Source: Kineococcus terrestris
GTDB lineage: Bacteria > Actinomycetota > Actinomycetes > Actinomycetales > Kineococcaceae
NCBI RefSeq assembly: GCF_041020765.1
Contig: NZ_JBEUEJ010000007.1
Strand: one strand, 5' to 3'
Length of the DNA: 64,000 nucleotides
Shown here piece by piece: positions 1-8,836 of this stretch (the first letter of the stretch is position 1; each line of letters begins with the position of its first letter). Under the pieces are notes generated by a model. The model was not told the origin of the DNA, did no database searches, and was given only the letters and a program-made list of their open reading frames with translations. The position numbers and the translations under genes were made by a program.

Positions 1-44
<44 letters not shown>

Positions 45-65
45 CCCCCCGCGGCCGCGCGCCGC

Positions 66-1235
66 TCAGGTGAAGGCGCCGACGCCCGTCAGGTGCCGGC
101 CGACGATGAGGGTCTGGATCGACTCGGTGCCCTCGTAGGTGTGCAGCGCCTCGACGTCGGCCATGTGCCGCGCCACCCGGTGCTCCAGCAGGATCCCGTT
201 GCCGCCCAGCAGGTCCCGCGCCATCGCGGTGACGGTGCGGGCCTTGCGGGTGGCGTTCACCTTCGCCAGCGAGGCCTGCGTGTCCGTCAGCCGGCCCTGC
301 TCGGCCAGCCGGGAGGTGCGCACGCAGTACAGCTGCATCGCGGTCACCTCCGCCAGCATCGTCACCAGCTTGTCCTGCACGAGCTGGAAGGAGGCCAGCG
401 GCTTGCCGAACTGCGTGCGCTCCAGCGAGTACGCCAGCGCCACCTCGTAGGCGGCGGTGGCGTGCCCGAGCGCGCCCCAGGCGATGCCGGCGCGCGTGGC
501 CGACAGCACCAGCCCGGTGTCGCGGAAGCTGCGCGCGCCGGGCAGCTTGTTCTCCGCGGGCACGCGCACCCCGTCCAGGCGGATGTCGGCGTTGTGGATG
601 GCCCGCAGCGACGCCTTGCCCTCGATGACGCTGGCCTCGTACCCGGGCGTCCCCCGCTCGACGAGGAAGCCCTGCACCTGCCCGTCCTCCCCGCGCGCCC
701 ACACCACGCACACGTCGCAGGCCGTTCCCAGGCCGATCCAGCGCTTGGCGCCGTCCAGGACGTACTCGTCGCCGTCGCGGCGGGCGGTGGTGGCCAGCGC
801 GACGGCGTCGGAGCCGTGGTCGGGCTCGGTGAGCGCGAACGCGCCGAGGACCTCCAGGCGGGCCATCGCCGGCAGCCAGCGCCGCTTCTGCTCCTCGGAG
901 CCGAGGAAGGCGATGGAGCGCATCGCCAGCCCGGCCTGCACGCCCAGCAGGGTGGCGAAGCTGCCGTCGCCGCGGGACAGCTCCATCGTCACCAGCCCGG
1001 CGGCGGTGTGGCTCAGGCGCGGGATCCCCGGCCCCTCCAGCCCGTCCCCGACCAGTTCCAGGGAGGCGTACTCCTTGAGCAGGTCCAGGGGCATCTCCGC
1101 CCGCTCCCAGTACCCGCCGGCGACGGGCACGAGGCGCTCGTCGACGAACGCGCGGACCGAGGCCCACACGCGCCGCTCCTCCTCGGTCAGGTCGGCGGCC
1201 AGGTCGAAGTAGTCGACGCCGGTGGGTGTGCTCAC
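66..1235 (-). CDS. Acyl-CoA dehydrogenase, glutaryl-CoA dehydrogenase-like
   Basis: A 389-aa flavoprotein of the acyl-CoA dehydrogenase family, which oxidises the alpha-beta bond of an acyl-CoA using FAD. Family landmarks are visible in order: TEPDHGSD (about 136-143) in the flavin/substrate region, ERTQFGKPL (272-280), LLGGNGI (342-348) and TYEGTES (366-372), whose Glu368 sits where glutaryl/isovaleryl-type enzymes carry the catalytic base. The GTG start at 1235-1233 overlaps the stop of the upstream acyl-CoA ligase by 4 bases (GTGA), so the two are probably translationally coupled. The substrate cannot be told from sequence; the closest feel is the glutaryl-CoA dehydrogenase branch. Confidence 0.9.
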   Translation of the reverse strand: MSTPTGVDYFDLAADLTEEERRVWASVRAFVDERLVPVAGGYWERAEMPLDLLKEYASLELVGDGLEGPGIPRLSHTAAGLVTMELSRGDGSFATLLGVQAGLAMRSIAFLGSEEQKRRWLPAMARLEVLGAFALTEPDHGSDAVALATTARRDGDEYVLDGAKRWIGLGTACDVCVVWARGEDGQVQGFLVERGTPGYEASVIEGKASLRAIHNADIRLDGVRVPAENKLPGARSFRDTGLVLSATRAGIAWGALGHATAAYEVALAYSLERTQFGKPLASFQLVQDKLVTMLAEVTAMQLYCVRTSRLAEQGRLTDTQASLAKVNATRKARTVTAMARDLLGGNGILLEHRVARHMADVEALHTYEGTESIQTLIVGRHLTGVGAFT

Positions 1236-2788
1236 GCGTGCTCTCCCGTCGTGCTCGGTCGCGGGGCGCGGATCTCGCGCTTGAGGATCTTCCCGGTGGC
1301 GCCCTTGGGCAGGGACTCCTGCAGCCAGACGTGCCGGGGGTACTTGTAGGCCGCCAGGACGGCCTTCACGTGCGCCTGCAGCTCCTGCGGGGTGGCGCTG
1401 GCGCCGGGCTTGAGGACGACGGCGGCACCGACCTCCTCGCCCAGCCGCTCGTCGGGGACCGCGACGACCGCGGCCTCGGCGACGGCGGGGTGCTCGTAGA
1501 GGACCTCCTCGACCTCGCGCGGGTACACGTTCATCCCGCCGCGGTTGATCATGTCCTTGGCGCGGTCGACGATCCGGTAGTACCCGTCGGCGTCGCGGGT
1601 GGCCAGGTCGCCGGTGCGGAACCAGCCGTCGGCGTCGACCGCGAGCGCCGTGGCGGCCGGGTTCCCCCAGTAGCCCTTCATGACGTTCTCCCCGCGCACG
1701 ACGACCTCGCCGACCTCCCCGGGTGCGGCGGGCGAGCCGTCGGCGGCGCGCAGGTCCATCTCGCAGCCGCGCACCGGGGTGCCGATGGACCCCGGCCGGC
1801 GCTCGGCGTCGGGGTGGTTGAAGGAGGCCACGGGCGAGGTCTCCGACAGCCCGTAGCCCTCCAGCACGGTGCAGCCGAAGCGCGCCTCGAAGGCGTGGAG
1901 GAGCTCCACGGGCAGCGAGGCGCCGCCGGAGACGCACAGCCGCAGCGAGGAGACGTCGGCCCGCTCGGCGCCGGGGTGGTGCAGCAGCGCCCCGTACATG
2001 GTGGGCACGCCGGCGAAGCAGCGGACGCGGTCGCGCTCGACCGCCGCGAAGGCGGCGGCGGGGTCGAAGCGCGGCAGCAGGGTGATCGCCGCGCCGGCGA
2101 CGACGGCGGTGTTGAGCGCGCACGTCTGCCCGAAGGCGTGGAACAGCGGCAGCGCGCCCAGGACCGTCTCGCCCGGCTGCAGGCGGATCAGGGTCTCCTG
2201 GCTGGTCAGGGCGTTGGTGAGCAGGTTGCGGTGGCTCAGCTCGGCACCCTTGGGCGCCCCTGTGGTCCCCGAGGTGTAGAGGACGACCGCGGTGTCCTCC
2301 GGGTCGGGCAGGTGGACGTCGCGCAGCGGCTCGGCACCGGCGAGCAGGTCCTCGCCGGGGTCCTGCTCCGGGTCCACGACGAGGACGCGGGTGTCGACGC
2401 CGACGGCCCCGGCGTGCGCCGCGTCGGCCGTCGCGCGCCAGACCAGCGCCAGGCGCACCCCGGCGTCGGCGAAGCAGTGGGCGACCTCGCGAGCCTGCAG
2501 CAGCGGGTTGAGCGGGACGACGACGGCACCGGCGCGCAGGGCGCCGTAGTAGAGGACGCAGAACTGCGGGACGTTCGGCAGCGAGACCGCCACCCGGTCG
2601 CCCGGCTCGACGCCGTGGGCGCGCAGCAGGCCGGCCGCGCGGGCGGTGGCGTCGTCGAAGGCGGCCCACGTCAGGACGGCGTCGTCCAGGCGGACGGCGG
2701 GGGCGTCGGGGCGCTCGGCGGCGTGCCGGGGCACGAACTGGGCGAGCGAGACCGGGGGCGGGCTCGTGGGGCTCGGGGCGTGGCTCAT
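1232..2788 (-). CDS. Long-chain acyl-CoA ligase (AMP-forming)
   Basis: A 518-aa member of the ANL adenylating superfamily. It activates a fatty or related carboxylic acid to an acyl-adenylate and then an acyl-CoA, feeding the acyl-CoA dehydrogenase encoded next. Motifs: the ATP-binding YTSGTTGAPKG (171-181), GYGLSETSPV, the hinge region FRTGDL...DRAKDMI, and the C-terminal PKGATGKILKRE with the catalytic Lys. I chose the ATG at 2788-2786 because an AGGGAG Shine-Dalgarno lies six bases upstream; an in-frame start 16 codons earlier has no comparable signal. First gene of a two-gene operon, behind a palindromic operator at 2859-2874. Confidence 0.9.
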   Translation of the reverse strand: MSHAPSPTSPPPVSLAQFVPRHAAERPDAPAVRLDDAVLTWAAFDDATARAAGLLRAHGVEPGDRVAVSLPNVPQFCVLYYGALRAGAVVVPLNPLLQAREVAHCFADAGVRLALVWRATADAAHAGAVGVDTRVLVVDPEQDPGEDLLAGAEPLRDVHLPDPEDTAVVLYTSGTTGAPKGAELSHRNLLTNALTSQETLIRLQPGETVLGALPLFHAFGQTCALNTAVVAGAAITLLPRFDPAAAFAAVERDRVRCFAGVPTMYGALLHHPGAERADVSSLRLCVSGGASLPVELLHAFEARFGCTVLEGYGLSETSPVASFNHPDAERRPGSIGTPVRGCEMDLRAADGSPAAPGEVGEVVVRGENVMKGYWGNPAATALAVDADGWFRTGDLATRDADGYYRIVDRAKDMINRGGMNVYPREVEEVLYEHPAVAEAAVVAVPDERLGEEVGAAVVLKPGASATPQELQAHVKAVLAAYKYPRHVWLQESLPKGATGKILKREIRAPRPSTTGEHA

Positions 2789-2858
2789 GGCGGCTCCCTG
2801 CAGGCGGCGTCGGCTACAGCCCGGCCAGTCTCGCACGTTCCCGGCACCGGCGGTACCA

Positions 2859-2874
2859 GGTACTCGTCAGTACC
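2859..2874. promoter_or_regulatory. Perfect inverted repeat, candidate TetR-type operator
   Basis: Arms GGTACT (2859-2864) and AGTACC (2869-2874) are separated by CGTC. A second GGTACC lies at 2852-2857. The site is in the divergent region between the acyl-CoA ligase and valS, 71 bases upstream of the ligase start. Spaced palindromes of this form are typical TetR-family sites on acyl-CoA genes. No tetR gene lies beside it, so the binding protein is unknown. Confidence 0.5.
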
Positions 2875-2934
2875 GACCGGCACCGGGCGACGGCTGGTCG
2901 TGGACGGGCGGGCGGCCTTGCGATGATGGGGACC

Positions 2935-5598
2935 ATGTCCGACGCGTCCGCCCAGACCCTCCCGTCGACGGCCCCCGCGCCGTCCGGTCCCCCGCCGACC
3001 GCCCCCGGCGTCGTCGTCCCGGACCGCCCGACGGTCGACGGGCTGGAGGAGCGCTGGGCCGCCGCCTGGCAGGAGGACGGCACCTACGCCTTCGACCGCA
3101 CCCGCGAGCGCGCCGACGTCTACTCCGTCGACACCCCGCCGCCCACGGTGTCCGGCTCCCTGCACGTCGGGCACGTCTTCAGCTACACCCACACCGACGT
3201 CGTCGCCCGCTACCAGCGCATGCGCGGCAAGTCGGTCTTCTACCCGATGGGCTGGGACGACAACGGCCTGCCCACCGAGCGGCGCGTGCAGAACTACTTC
3301 GGCGTGCGCTGCGACCCCTCGCTGCCGTACGACCCCTCCTTCGCGCCGCCGGAGAAGGCGCCCAAGAGCGACCGCGACTTCGTCCAGGTCTCCCGGCGCA
3401 ACTTCGTGGAGCTGTGCGAGCGGCTGACCGCCGAGGACGAGCAGGCCTTCGAGGCCATGTGGCGCCGCCTGGGGCTGTCCGTGGACTGGTCGCACACCTA
3501 CTCCACGATCTCCCCCGCCGCCCGCGCCACCGCGCAGCGCGCGTTCCTGCGCAACCTCGCCCGCGGCGAGGCCTACGCCGCCGAGGCGCCCACCCTGTGG
3601 GACACCACCTTCCGCACCGCCGTCGCCCAGGCCGAGCTGGAGGACCGCGAGCGCGAGGGCGCCTACCACCGCGTCGCCTTCGAGCGCACCGGCGGCGGCG
3701 AGCCCGTCTTCATCGAGACCACCCGCCCCGTGCTCATCCCCGCCGTGGTCGCCCTCGTGGCGCACCCGGACGACGAGCGCTACCAGCCGCTGTTCGGCTC
3801 CACCGTGCGCTCGCCGCTGTTCGGCGTCGAGGTGCCCGTCGTCGCCCACCGCCTGGCCGAGCCCGACAAGGGGTCCGGCATCGCGATGATCTGCACCTTC
3901 GGCGACACCACCGACGTCACCTGGTGGCGCGAGCTGCAGCTGCCCACCCGCGCCGTCATCGGCTGGGACGGCCGCCTCGTGCGCGAGGTCCCCGAGTGGA
4001 TCGCCGGCGGGCCCGGCGAGGCGCTGTGGGCCGAGATCGGCGGCGCGACGGTCCACACCGCGCAGGAGAAGGTCGTCGCCGCGCTGCGCGCCAGCGGTGC
4101 GATGGTCGGCGAGCCGAAGAAGATCGTGCACCCGGTGAAGTTCTACGAGAAGGGCGAGCGCCCCCTCGAGATCGTCACCACCCGCCAGTGGTACCTGCGC
4201 AACGGCGGCCGCGACGGCGACCTGCGCGACGCGCTGCTCGCCCGCGGCGCCGAGCTGGACTGGCACCCCGAGCACATGCGCCACCGCTACGACCACTGGG
4301 TCGGCGGCCTCAACGGCGACTGGCTGATCTCCCGGCAGCGGTTCTTCGGCGTGCCCTTCCCCGTCTGGTACCCGCTGGACGCCGACGGGCAGCCCCGCTA
4401 CGACGCGCCGATCCTGCCCGAGGAGTCGGCGCTGCCGGTGGACCCGGCCTCCGAGCCCGCCCCCGGCCACGAGGAGTCCCAGCGCGGTGCGCCGGGCGGT
4501 TTCGCCGCCGACCCCGACGTCATGGACACCTGGGCCACCTCGTCGCTGACCCCGCAGATCGCCGGCGGCTGGGAGCGCGACGAGGACCTGTTCGCGCGCG
4601 TCTTCCCGATGGACCTGCGCCCGCAGGGGCAGGACATCATCCGCACCTGGCTGTTCTCCACCGTCGTGCGCTCGCACCTGGAGCACGGCGCGCTGCCCTG
4701 GCGCCGCGCCGCGCTGTCGGGCTGGATCCTCGACCCCGACCGCAAGAAGATGTCCAAGTCCAAGGGCAACGTCGTCACCCCGCTGGCGCTGCTGGAGGAG
4801 TACGGCTCCGACGCCGTGCGCTACTGGGCCGCGCGCTCGCGCCTGGGCACCGACGCCACCTTCGACACCGGCCAGATGAAGATCGGGCGCCGGCTGGCGA
4901 TGAAGGCGCTCAACGCCTCCAAGTTCGTCCTCGGCCTCGGCGTCGAGCGCGGGCTCGCCTCGGCCGACCCGGCCGCCGTCACCGAGCCGCTGGACCGCAG
5001 CGTCCTCGCCGGCCTGGCCGAGGTGGTGCGCACCGCCACCGAGCGGTTCGAGGACTACGACCACGCCACCGCCCTCGACGTCACCGAGCGCTTCTTCTGG
5101 GGCTTCTGCGACGACTGGGTCGAGCTGGTCAAGGACCGCGCCTACGGCGCCCGCGGCGAGGAGGCCGCCGCCTCGGCGCGCGCCACCGCCGCCATCGCGC
5201 TGCGCACCCTGCTGCGCCTGCTGGCCCCCTTCCTGCCGTACGCCGCGGAGGAGGTGTGGTCGTGGTGGCAGGACGGCTCGGTGCACACCGCCCCCTGGCC
5301 CACCGTCGACGAGCTCGGCGCTCCCGACACGACCACCACGGGCGTCCTCGACGCGGCCGGGCAGGCGCTCACCGCCCTGCGCAAGGTCAAGAGCGAGGCG
5401 AAGGTCTCGCAGAAGACGCCCCTGACCGCCGCCACGATCACCGGCCCGGCGCACGTCCTGCACGCCGCCCGGCTCGCCGAGGCCGACGTGCAGGCCGCCG
5501 GCCGCGCCGCCTCGATCACCTGGCAGGAGGCGCCGGTCGTCGAGGGCGAGCAGGCGGCGGCGCTCGCCGCGCAGGCGGAGATCGCCGAGCAGGGCTGA
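2935..5598 (+). CDS. valS: Valine--tRNA ligase
   Basis: Class I aminoacyl-tRNA synthetase charging tRNA-Val, with the CP1 editing domain that clears mischarged threonine. The HIGH motif appears as HVGH (77-80) and the KMSKS motif as KMSKS (about 605-609). The protein is 887 aa, shorter than the E. coli enzyme; the C-terminal coiled-coil arm seems short, as in the actinobacterial/archaeal-like form. The start is ambiguous: ATGs at 2923, 2926 and 2935 are all in frame. I chose 2935 because a GGGG sits just upstream and the protein then begins MSDASAQ. Transcribed divergently from the acyl-CoA operon. Confidence 0.95.
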   Translation: MSDASAQTLPSTAPAPSGPPPTAPGVVVPDRPTVDGLEERWAAAWQEDGTYAFDRTRERADVYSVDTPPPTVSGSLHVGHVFSYTHTDVVARYQRMRGKSVFYPMGWDDNGLPTERRVQNYFGVRCDPSLPYDPSFAPPEKAPKSDRDFVQVSRRNFVELCERLTAEDEQAFEAMWRRLGLSVDWSHTYSTISPAARATAQRAFLRNLARGEAYAAEAPTLWDTTFRTAVAQAELEDREREGAYHRVAFERTGGGEPVFIETTRPVLIPAVVALVAHPDDERYQPLFGSTVRSPLFGVEVPVVAHRLAEPDKGSGIAMICTFGDTTDVTWWRELQLPTRAVIGWDGRLVREVPEWIAGGPGEALWAEIGGATVHTAQEKVVAALRASGAMVGEPKKIVHPVKFYEKGERPLEIVTTRQWYLRNGGRDGDLRDALLARGAELDWHPEHMRHRYDHWVGGLNGDWLISRQRFFGVPFPVWYPLDADGQPRYDAPILPEESALPVDPASEPAPGHEESQRGAPGGFAADPDVMDTWATSSLTPQIAGGWERDEDLFARVFPMDLRPQGQDIIRTWLFSTVVRSHLEHGALPWRRAALSGWILDPDRKKMSKSKGNVVTPLALLEEYGSDAVRYWAARSRLGTDATFDTGQMKIGRRLAMKALNASKFVLGLGVERGLASADPAAVTEPLDRSVLAGLAEVVRTATERFEDYDHATALDVTERFFWGFCDDWVELVKDRAYGARGEEAAASARATAAIALRTLLRLLAPFLPYAAEEVWSWWQDGSVHTAPWPTVDELGAPDTTTTGVLDAAGQALTALRKVKSEAKVSQKTPLTAATITGPAHVLHAARLAEADVQAAGRAASITWQEAPVVEGEQAAALAAQAEIAEQG

Positions 5599-5982
5599 GG
5601 TCGCGGGGCGCCCGCTCCGGGCGTGGGCCGGTCGGTGGCGGGCGCTCCGGCCGGCTCTCCGCCCGCCACCGGGCGGGTCTCCACGGGCTGCTGGGACGGG
5701 CGGGCTCCGGACGCCGGCCTGCGCACCCGCCACCGCCCTGTCGTCCCGGACCGTCCCCGGGCCTCCTGGGAAGGTCGTCGGCCGTCCCCGGACCGTGCCG
5801 AGGTGTTCCGGGCCGTCATCGTGAGCCCCGCCGGAAGAGGGTGACGGGGTGTCGTGGACGCCGGGCGTCCGGAGCCCGCGCCCTCCGGCGAGCGGGACGA
5901 ACCCCCCGGTCCGGCGCGGGCGGAGAGCCCGGCGGCCAGGACGCCCCGGCTCCCGGCGACGAGACCGACCCCGGACGCGGCA
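5599..5982. other. Intergenic region between valS and ino1, no gene seen
   Basis: I find no convincing coding sequence here. A short hairpin, CGCCCG (5609-5614) and CGGGCG (5618-5623), lies 10 bases after the valS stop and may help terminate valS. The rest is low-complexity GC-rich sequence without the strong codon-position bias of neighbouring genes. Confidence 0.5.
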
Positions 5983-6012
5983 GGACCCCGCGGCGCACGC
6001 ACCGCGGGGTCC
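5983..6012 (-). terminator. Hairpin downstream of ino1
   Basis: A perfect 11-bp inverted repeat, arms 5983-5993 (GGACCCCGCGG) and 6002-6012, with an 8-base loop. It begins 18 bases after the ino1 stop codon on the minus strand. There is no T tract, as usual in very GC-rich actinobacteria. Confidence 0.7.
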
Positions 6013-6030
6013 CGTCGAGACAGCGCGAGG

Positions 6031-7113
6031 TCAGCGCTCCACGTCGCCGCGGATGAACGCCTCGACCGCCGCGCGGCCCTCGTCGTCCGGCATCTGCACC
6101 GGCGGGGACTTCATGAAGTACGCCGACGGGCTGGTCAGCGGGCCGCCGATCCCCCGGTCCAGGGCGATCTTCGCCGCGCGCACCGCGTCGATGATGACGC
6201 CCGCGGAGTTCGGGGAGTCCCACACCTCGAGCTTGTACTCCAGGTTCAGCGGGACGTCGCCGAACGCGCGGCCCTCCAGGCGCACGTACGCCCACTTGCG
6301 GTCGTCGAGCCACTGGACGTAGTCGCTGGGGCCGATGTGGACGTTGCGCGTGCCGAACTCGGCCTGCACGTTGCTCGTCACGGCCTGCGTCTTGGAGATC
6401 TTCTTGGACTCCAGCCGGTCGCGCTCGAGCATGTTCTTGAAGTCCATGTTGCCGCCGACGTTCAGCTGGTAGGTGCGGTCCAGCTTGATGCCGCGGTCCT
6501 CCAGCAGCTTGGCCAGCACGCGGTGCGTGATGGTCGCGCCGACCTGGGACTTGATGTCGTCGCCGACGATCGGGACACCGGCCCGCGTGAACTTGTCCGC
6601 CCACTCGGGGGTGCCGGCGATGAACACGGGCAGGGCGTTGACGAAGGCGACGCCCGCGTCGATCGCGCACTGCGCGTAGTGCGTCGCGGCGTCCTCGGAG
6701 CCGACGGGCAGGTAGCAGACGAGCACGTCGGCGCGCGCCTCGCGCAGCGCGGCGACGACGTCGACCGGCTCGGCCGGGGACTCGGTGATGGTCTCGCGGT
6801 AGTAGCGGCCCAGGCCGTCCAGGGTCGGCCCGCGCTGCACCGTCACGCCGGTCTCGGGGACCTCGGCGATGGTGATGGTGTTGTTCTCGCTGGCGCCGAT
6901 CGCGTCGGCCAGGTCGGTGCCCACCTTCTTCTCGTCGACGTCGAAGGCGGCCACGAACTCCAGGTCGCGCACGTGGTAGTCGCCGAAGCGCACGTGCATG
7001 AGGCCCGGCACGGTGGCCGTCTCGTCGGCGTCGCGGTAGTAGTGCACGCCCTGCACGAGCGAGGCGGCGCAGTTGCCGACGCCGACGATCGCGACGCGGA
7101 TGGGTCCTGCCAT
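6031..7113 (-). CDS. ino1: Inositol-3-phosphate synthase
   Basis: A 360-aa NAD-dependent enzyme that converts glucose-6-phosphate to L-myo-inositol-1-phosphate, the entry step for phosphatidylinositol and mycothiol in actinobacteria. The Rossmann motif VAIVGVGNCAASL occupies about residues 7-19. NVGGNMDF, a conserved family block, and the C-terminal SAGVIIDAVRAAKIALDR block are present. The length matches actinobacterial Ino1. The ATG at 7113-7111 shares one base with the stop of the upstream padR gene (TGATG), so translation is coupled. Expression should follow the padR promoter and operator at 7718-7773. Confidence 0.93.
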   Translation of the reverse strand: MAGPIRVAIVGVGNCAASLVQGVHYYRDADETATVPGLMHVRFGDYHVRDLEFVAAFDVDEKKVGTDLADAIGASENNTITIAEVPETGVTVQRGPTLDGLGRYYRETITESPAEPVDVVAALREARADVLVCYLPVGSEDAATHYAQCAIDAGVAFVNALPVFIAGTPEWADKFTRAGVPIVGDDIKSQVGATITHRVLAKLLEDRGIKLDRTYQLNVGGNMDFKNMLERDRLESKKISKTQAVTSNVQAEFGTRNVHIGPSDYVQWLDDRKWAYVRLEGRAFGDVPLNLEYKLEVWDSPNSAGVIIDAVRAAKIALDRGIGGPLTSPSAYFMKSPPVQMPDDEGRAAVEAFIRGDVER

Positions 7114-7700
7114 CAGGGGGTCTCCTCACGAGAGGTGGCGGGTGGCGGCGCGGGGGCCGCCGGTGCGGTGGCTTCGGCGCTGATGAGGCGGTCGAGCCAG
7201 GCGACCTCGCGGCGCACGGTCTCCAGACCGTGCCGCTGCGCCTCGAGCGCGTAGGCGTCGAGCTGCGCCTGCGTGCGGTCGATGGTGCGGGACAGGTGGT
7301 CCAGCCGCTCGAGCAGCCGGGCCCGGCGGCCCTCCAGCAGGCGCAGGCGCGTGCGGGGGGCGACGCGGGTGAACAGGGCGAACCGCACGCCGAAGGCGTC
7401 GTCCTCCCAGGCGTCCGGCCCGGCGTCCTCCAGGAGCCGGCGCAGGCGCTCGCGGCCCGCGCCGGTGACCTCGTAGACGACGCGGGGGCGGCGGCCGGCG
7501 GCCGGGGCGCTCCGCGTCTCGGTGACGCACCCGTCGGCCTGCAGCCGGCGCAGGCAGGGGTAGAGCGTGCCGTAGGAGAGCGCGCGGAAGGCGCCGAGGC
7601 GCACGTCCAGGCGCCGGCGGACCTCGTAGCCGTGCAGCGGACCGTCGGCCAGCAGGGCGAGCACCGCCAGCTGGAGGGCGTCCGTCCGCCGCCTGACCAC
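7113..7700 (-). CDS. PadR-family transcriptional regulator
   Basis: A 195-aa regulator with an N-terminal winged helix (about residues 8-85; LQLAVLALLADGPLHGYEV and the YGTLYPCLRRL recognition segment are typical) and a C-terminal helical dimerisation arm of the Vir type. I placed the start at GTG 7700-7698 because a perfect AGGAGG (7707-7712) lies six bases upstream. An ATG eight codons earlier falls inside the palindrome at 7718-7738 and is rejected. It is the first gene of a bicistron with ino1 and probably represses its own promoter, so inositol-phosphate synthesis would respond to its ligand, which is unknown. Confidence 0.88.
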   Translation of the reverse strand: MVRRRTDALQLAVLALLADGPLHGYEVRRRLDVRLGAFRALSYGTLYPCLRRLQADGCVTETRSAPAAGRRPRVVYEVTGAGRERLRRLLEDAGPDAWEDDAFGVRFALFTRVAPRTRLRLLEGRRARLLERLDHLSRTIDRTQAQLDAYALEAQRHGLETVRREVAWLDRLISAEATAPAAPAPPPATSREETP

Positions 7701-7717
7701 CGCGCACCTCCTCGACA

Positions 7718-7738
7718 GATGCATCGGTTCGATGCATC
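7718..7738. promoter_or_regulatory. 21-bp palindromic operator of the padR-ino1 operon
   Basis: Perfect 9-bp arms GATGCATCG and CGATGCATC separated by GTT. Each arm itself contains the 8-bp palindrome GATGCATC. It starts six bases downstream of the -10 box and ends six bases upstream of the AGGAGG, so it occupies the transcription start and 5' leader, ideal for autorepression by the PadR protein. Confidence 0.7.
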
Positions 7739-7744
7739 GCCGTG

Positions 7745-7773
7745 AACGTAGACGGGATCACACCGGTCGGCAA
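7745..7773 (-). promoter_or_regulatory. Sigma70-type promoter of padR-ino1
   Basis: On the minus strand: -35 TTGCCG (7773-7768), a 17-base spacer, and -10 TACGTT (7750-7745). The predicted start is at about 7738, at the edge of the palindromic operator. Confidence 0.6.
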
Positions 7774-7818
7774 GCGCCACCGGGCGTGGCGGCCCGGCGG
7801 GGCCTGTACGGTCCCTGC

Positions 7819-8250
7819 ATGGTCACGGGTCCCGCCGAGAACCTCGAGCGAGAGCTCGCCGTCCTGCTGCGCCGGTCGCGCGCGATCTCCCGCGAGACCG
7901 CGCGCTCGGTGCACCCGGAGCTGGAGCCCGAGGCCTACAGCCTGCTGGTGCGCCTGGACGACGTCGGCTCGGCGCGCCCGTCGGACCTGGCCGCCTTCTT
8001 CGGCATCGGCAAGCCGACGCTGAGCCGGCAGGTGCAGCTGCTGGAGCGGCTGGGCTTCCTCGAGCGGGCCGCGGACCCCGACGACGGCCGCGCGGTCCTG
8101 CTGACCCTGTCCCCCACCGGCCTGGAGCAGGTGCACGCGGCCCGGCAGGCGCGCCGCCAGCGGCTGCACGACCGGCTGGCGTCCTGGGACGACGCGGACA
8201 TGGCGCAGCTGGCGGACCTGCTGGCGCGCTTCAACGCCAGCATCATCTGA
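7819..8250 (+). CDS. MarR-family transcriptional regulator
   Basis: A 143-aa winged-helix regulator. The recognition region (PSDLAAFFGIGKPTLSRQVQ, then LERLGFLERAADPDDGRAV) is typical MarR with the DxDDGR wing. I chose ATG 7819 because a TACGGT -10 box (7807-7812) ends six bases before it, suggesting a leaderless transcript. It is divergent from padR-ino1, sharing a 118-bp region, and stands alone before a second MarR gene. Its ligand and targets are unknown; it could control itself or the downstream efflux operon. Confidence 0.87.
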   Translation: MVTGPAENLERELAVLLRRSRAISRETARSVHPELEPEAYSLLVRLDDVGSARPSDLAAFFGIGKPTLSRQVQLLERLGFLERAADPDDGRAVLLTLSPTGLEQVHAARQARRQRLHDRLASWDDADMAQLADLLARFNASII

Positions 8251-8299
8251 CCCCCGCCGCGCCCGCGCGGCACCTCGCGGGACCGTCTCCAGCCATGAA

Positions 8300-8329
8300 G
8301 TTGCATGCGGCAACCACCAGTCGTACAGT
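8300..8329 (+). promoter_or_regulatory. Promoter with MarR-type operator of the efflux operon
   Basis: The inverted repeat GTTGC (8300-8304) / GCAAC (8310-8314) overlaps the -35 box TTGCAT (8301-8306). A 17-base spacer leads to -10 TACAGT (8324-8329). A further CAGTTGC half-site overlaps the -10. The layout suits repression by the MarR protein encoded just downstream. Confidence 0.6.
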
Positions 8330-8365
8330 TGCCTCATCGCACTGACTTCGACCCCCGAGGTGCCC

Positions 8366-8836
8366 GTGGCCACACCGCACGCCTGCTCGGCGCTCGTCGA
8401 CGTGCTGCCCGGGGTGCTCCGCACCCGCCGGGCGCTGGCCGGTCCCCCCGGCGCCGCCGCCGCGCTGAGCGCCCTGGCCGCCGTCCACGAGCTCGGCAGC
8501 CCCCGCGTCTCCGAGCTCGCCGACCACCTCGGCCTCGACCTGTCCACGGTCAGCCGCAAGGTCGCCCACCTGCGCCGCCTCGGCCTGCTGGAGGCCGTGC
8601 CCGACCCCGACGACGGCCGCTCGCACCGGCTGTCCACCAGCGCCGCCGGCCTCGCCGAGCTGCGCGAGCAGCGGCGCCGCCTCGTCGGCCGCCTCGTCGA
8701 CCACCTCGACGACTGGGACGACGACGACCTCGACCGCCTCACCGGCCTGCTCGGGCGCTTCGGGCGCCCGGCGGGCCCCCCGTGCGCCGGCGAGGAACCC
8801 CGACCCACCACCCGCACGCAGCAGAGGACCGCATGA
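8366..8836 (+). CDS. MarR-family regulator leading the MFS operon
   Basis: A 156-aa MarR protein: HTH around VSELADHLGLDLSTVSRKVA, followed by the DPDDGRSH wing. It has an unusually acidic tail (DDWDDDDLDRL) and a Pro/Thr-rich C-terminus. I chose GTG 8366 because GAGG (8357-8360) lies five bases upstream; GTG 8360 is the alternative. The stop overlaps the start of the MFS gene by 4 bases (ATGA). Local regulators placed like this usually repress the adjacent multidrug exporter until a substrate binds. Confidence 0.85.
   Translation: MATPHACSALVDVLPGVLRTRRALAGPPGAAAALSALAAVHELGSPRVSELADHLGLDLSTVSRKVAHLRRLGLLEAVPDPDDGRSHRLSTSAAGLAELREQRRRLVGRLVDHLDDWDDDDLDRLTGLLGRFGRPAGPPCAGEEPRPTTRTQQRTA

Noticed and set aside
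5623..5844. Small gene in the valS-ino1 gap
   Set aside because: No ribosome site, no family resemblance, and low-complexity Arg/Pro/Ser composition.
7701..7724. ATG start of PadR at 7724
   Set aside because: The codon is part of the operator palindrome, while a perfect AGGAGG precedes GTG 7700.
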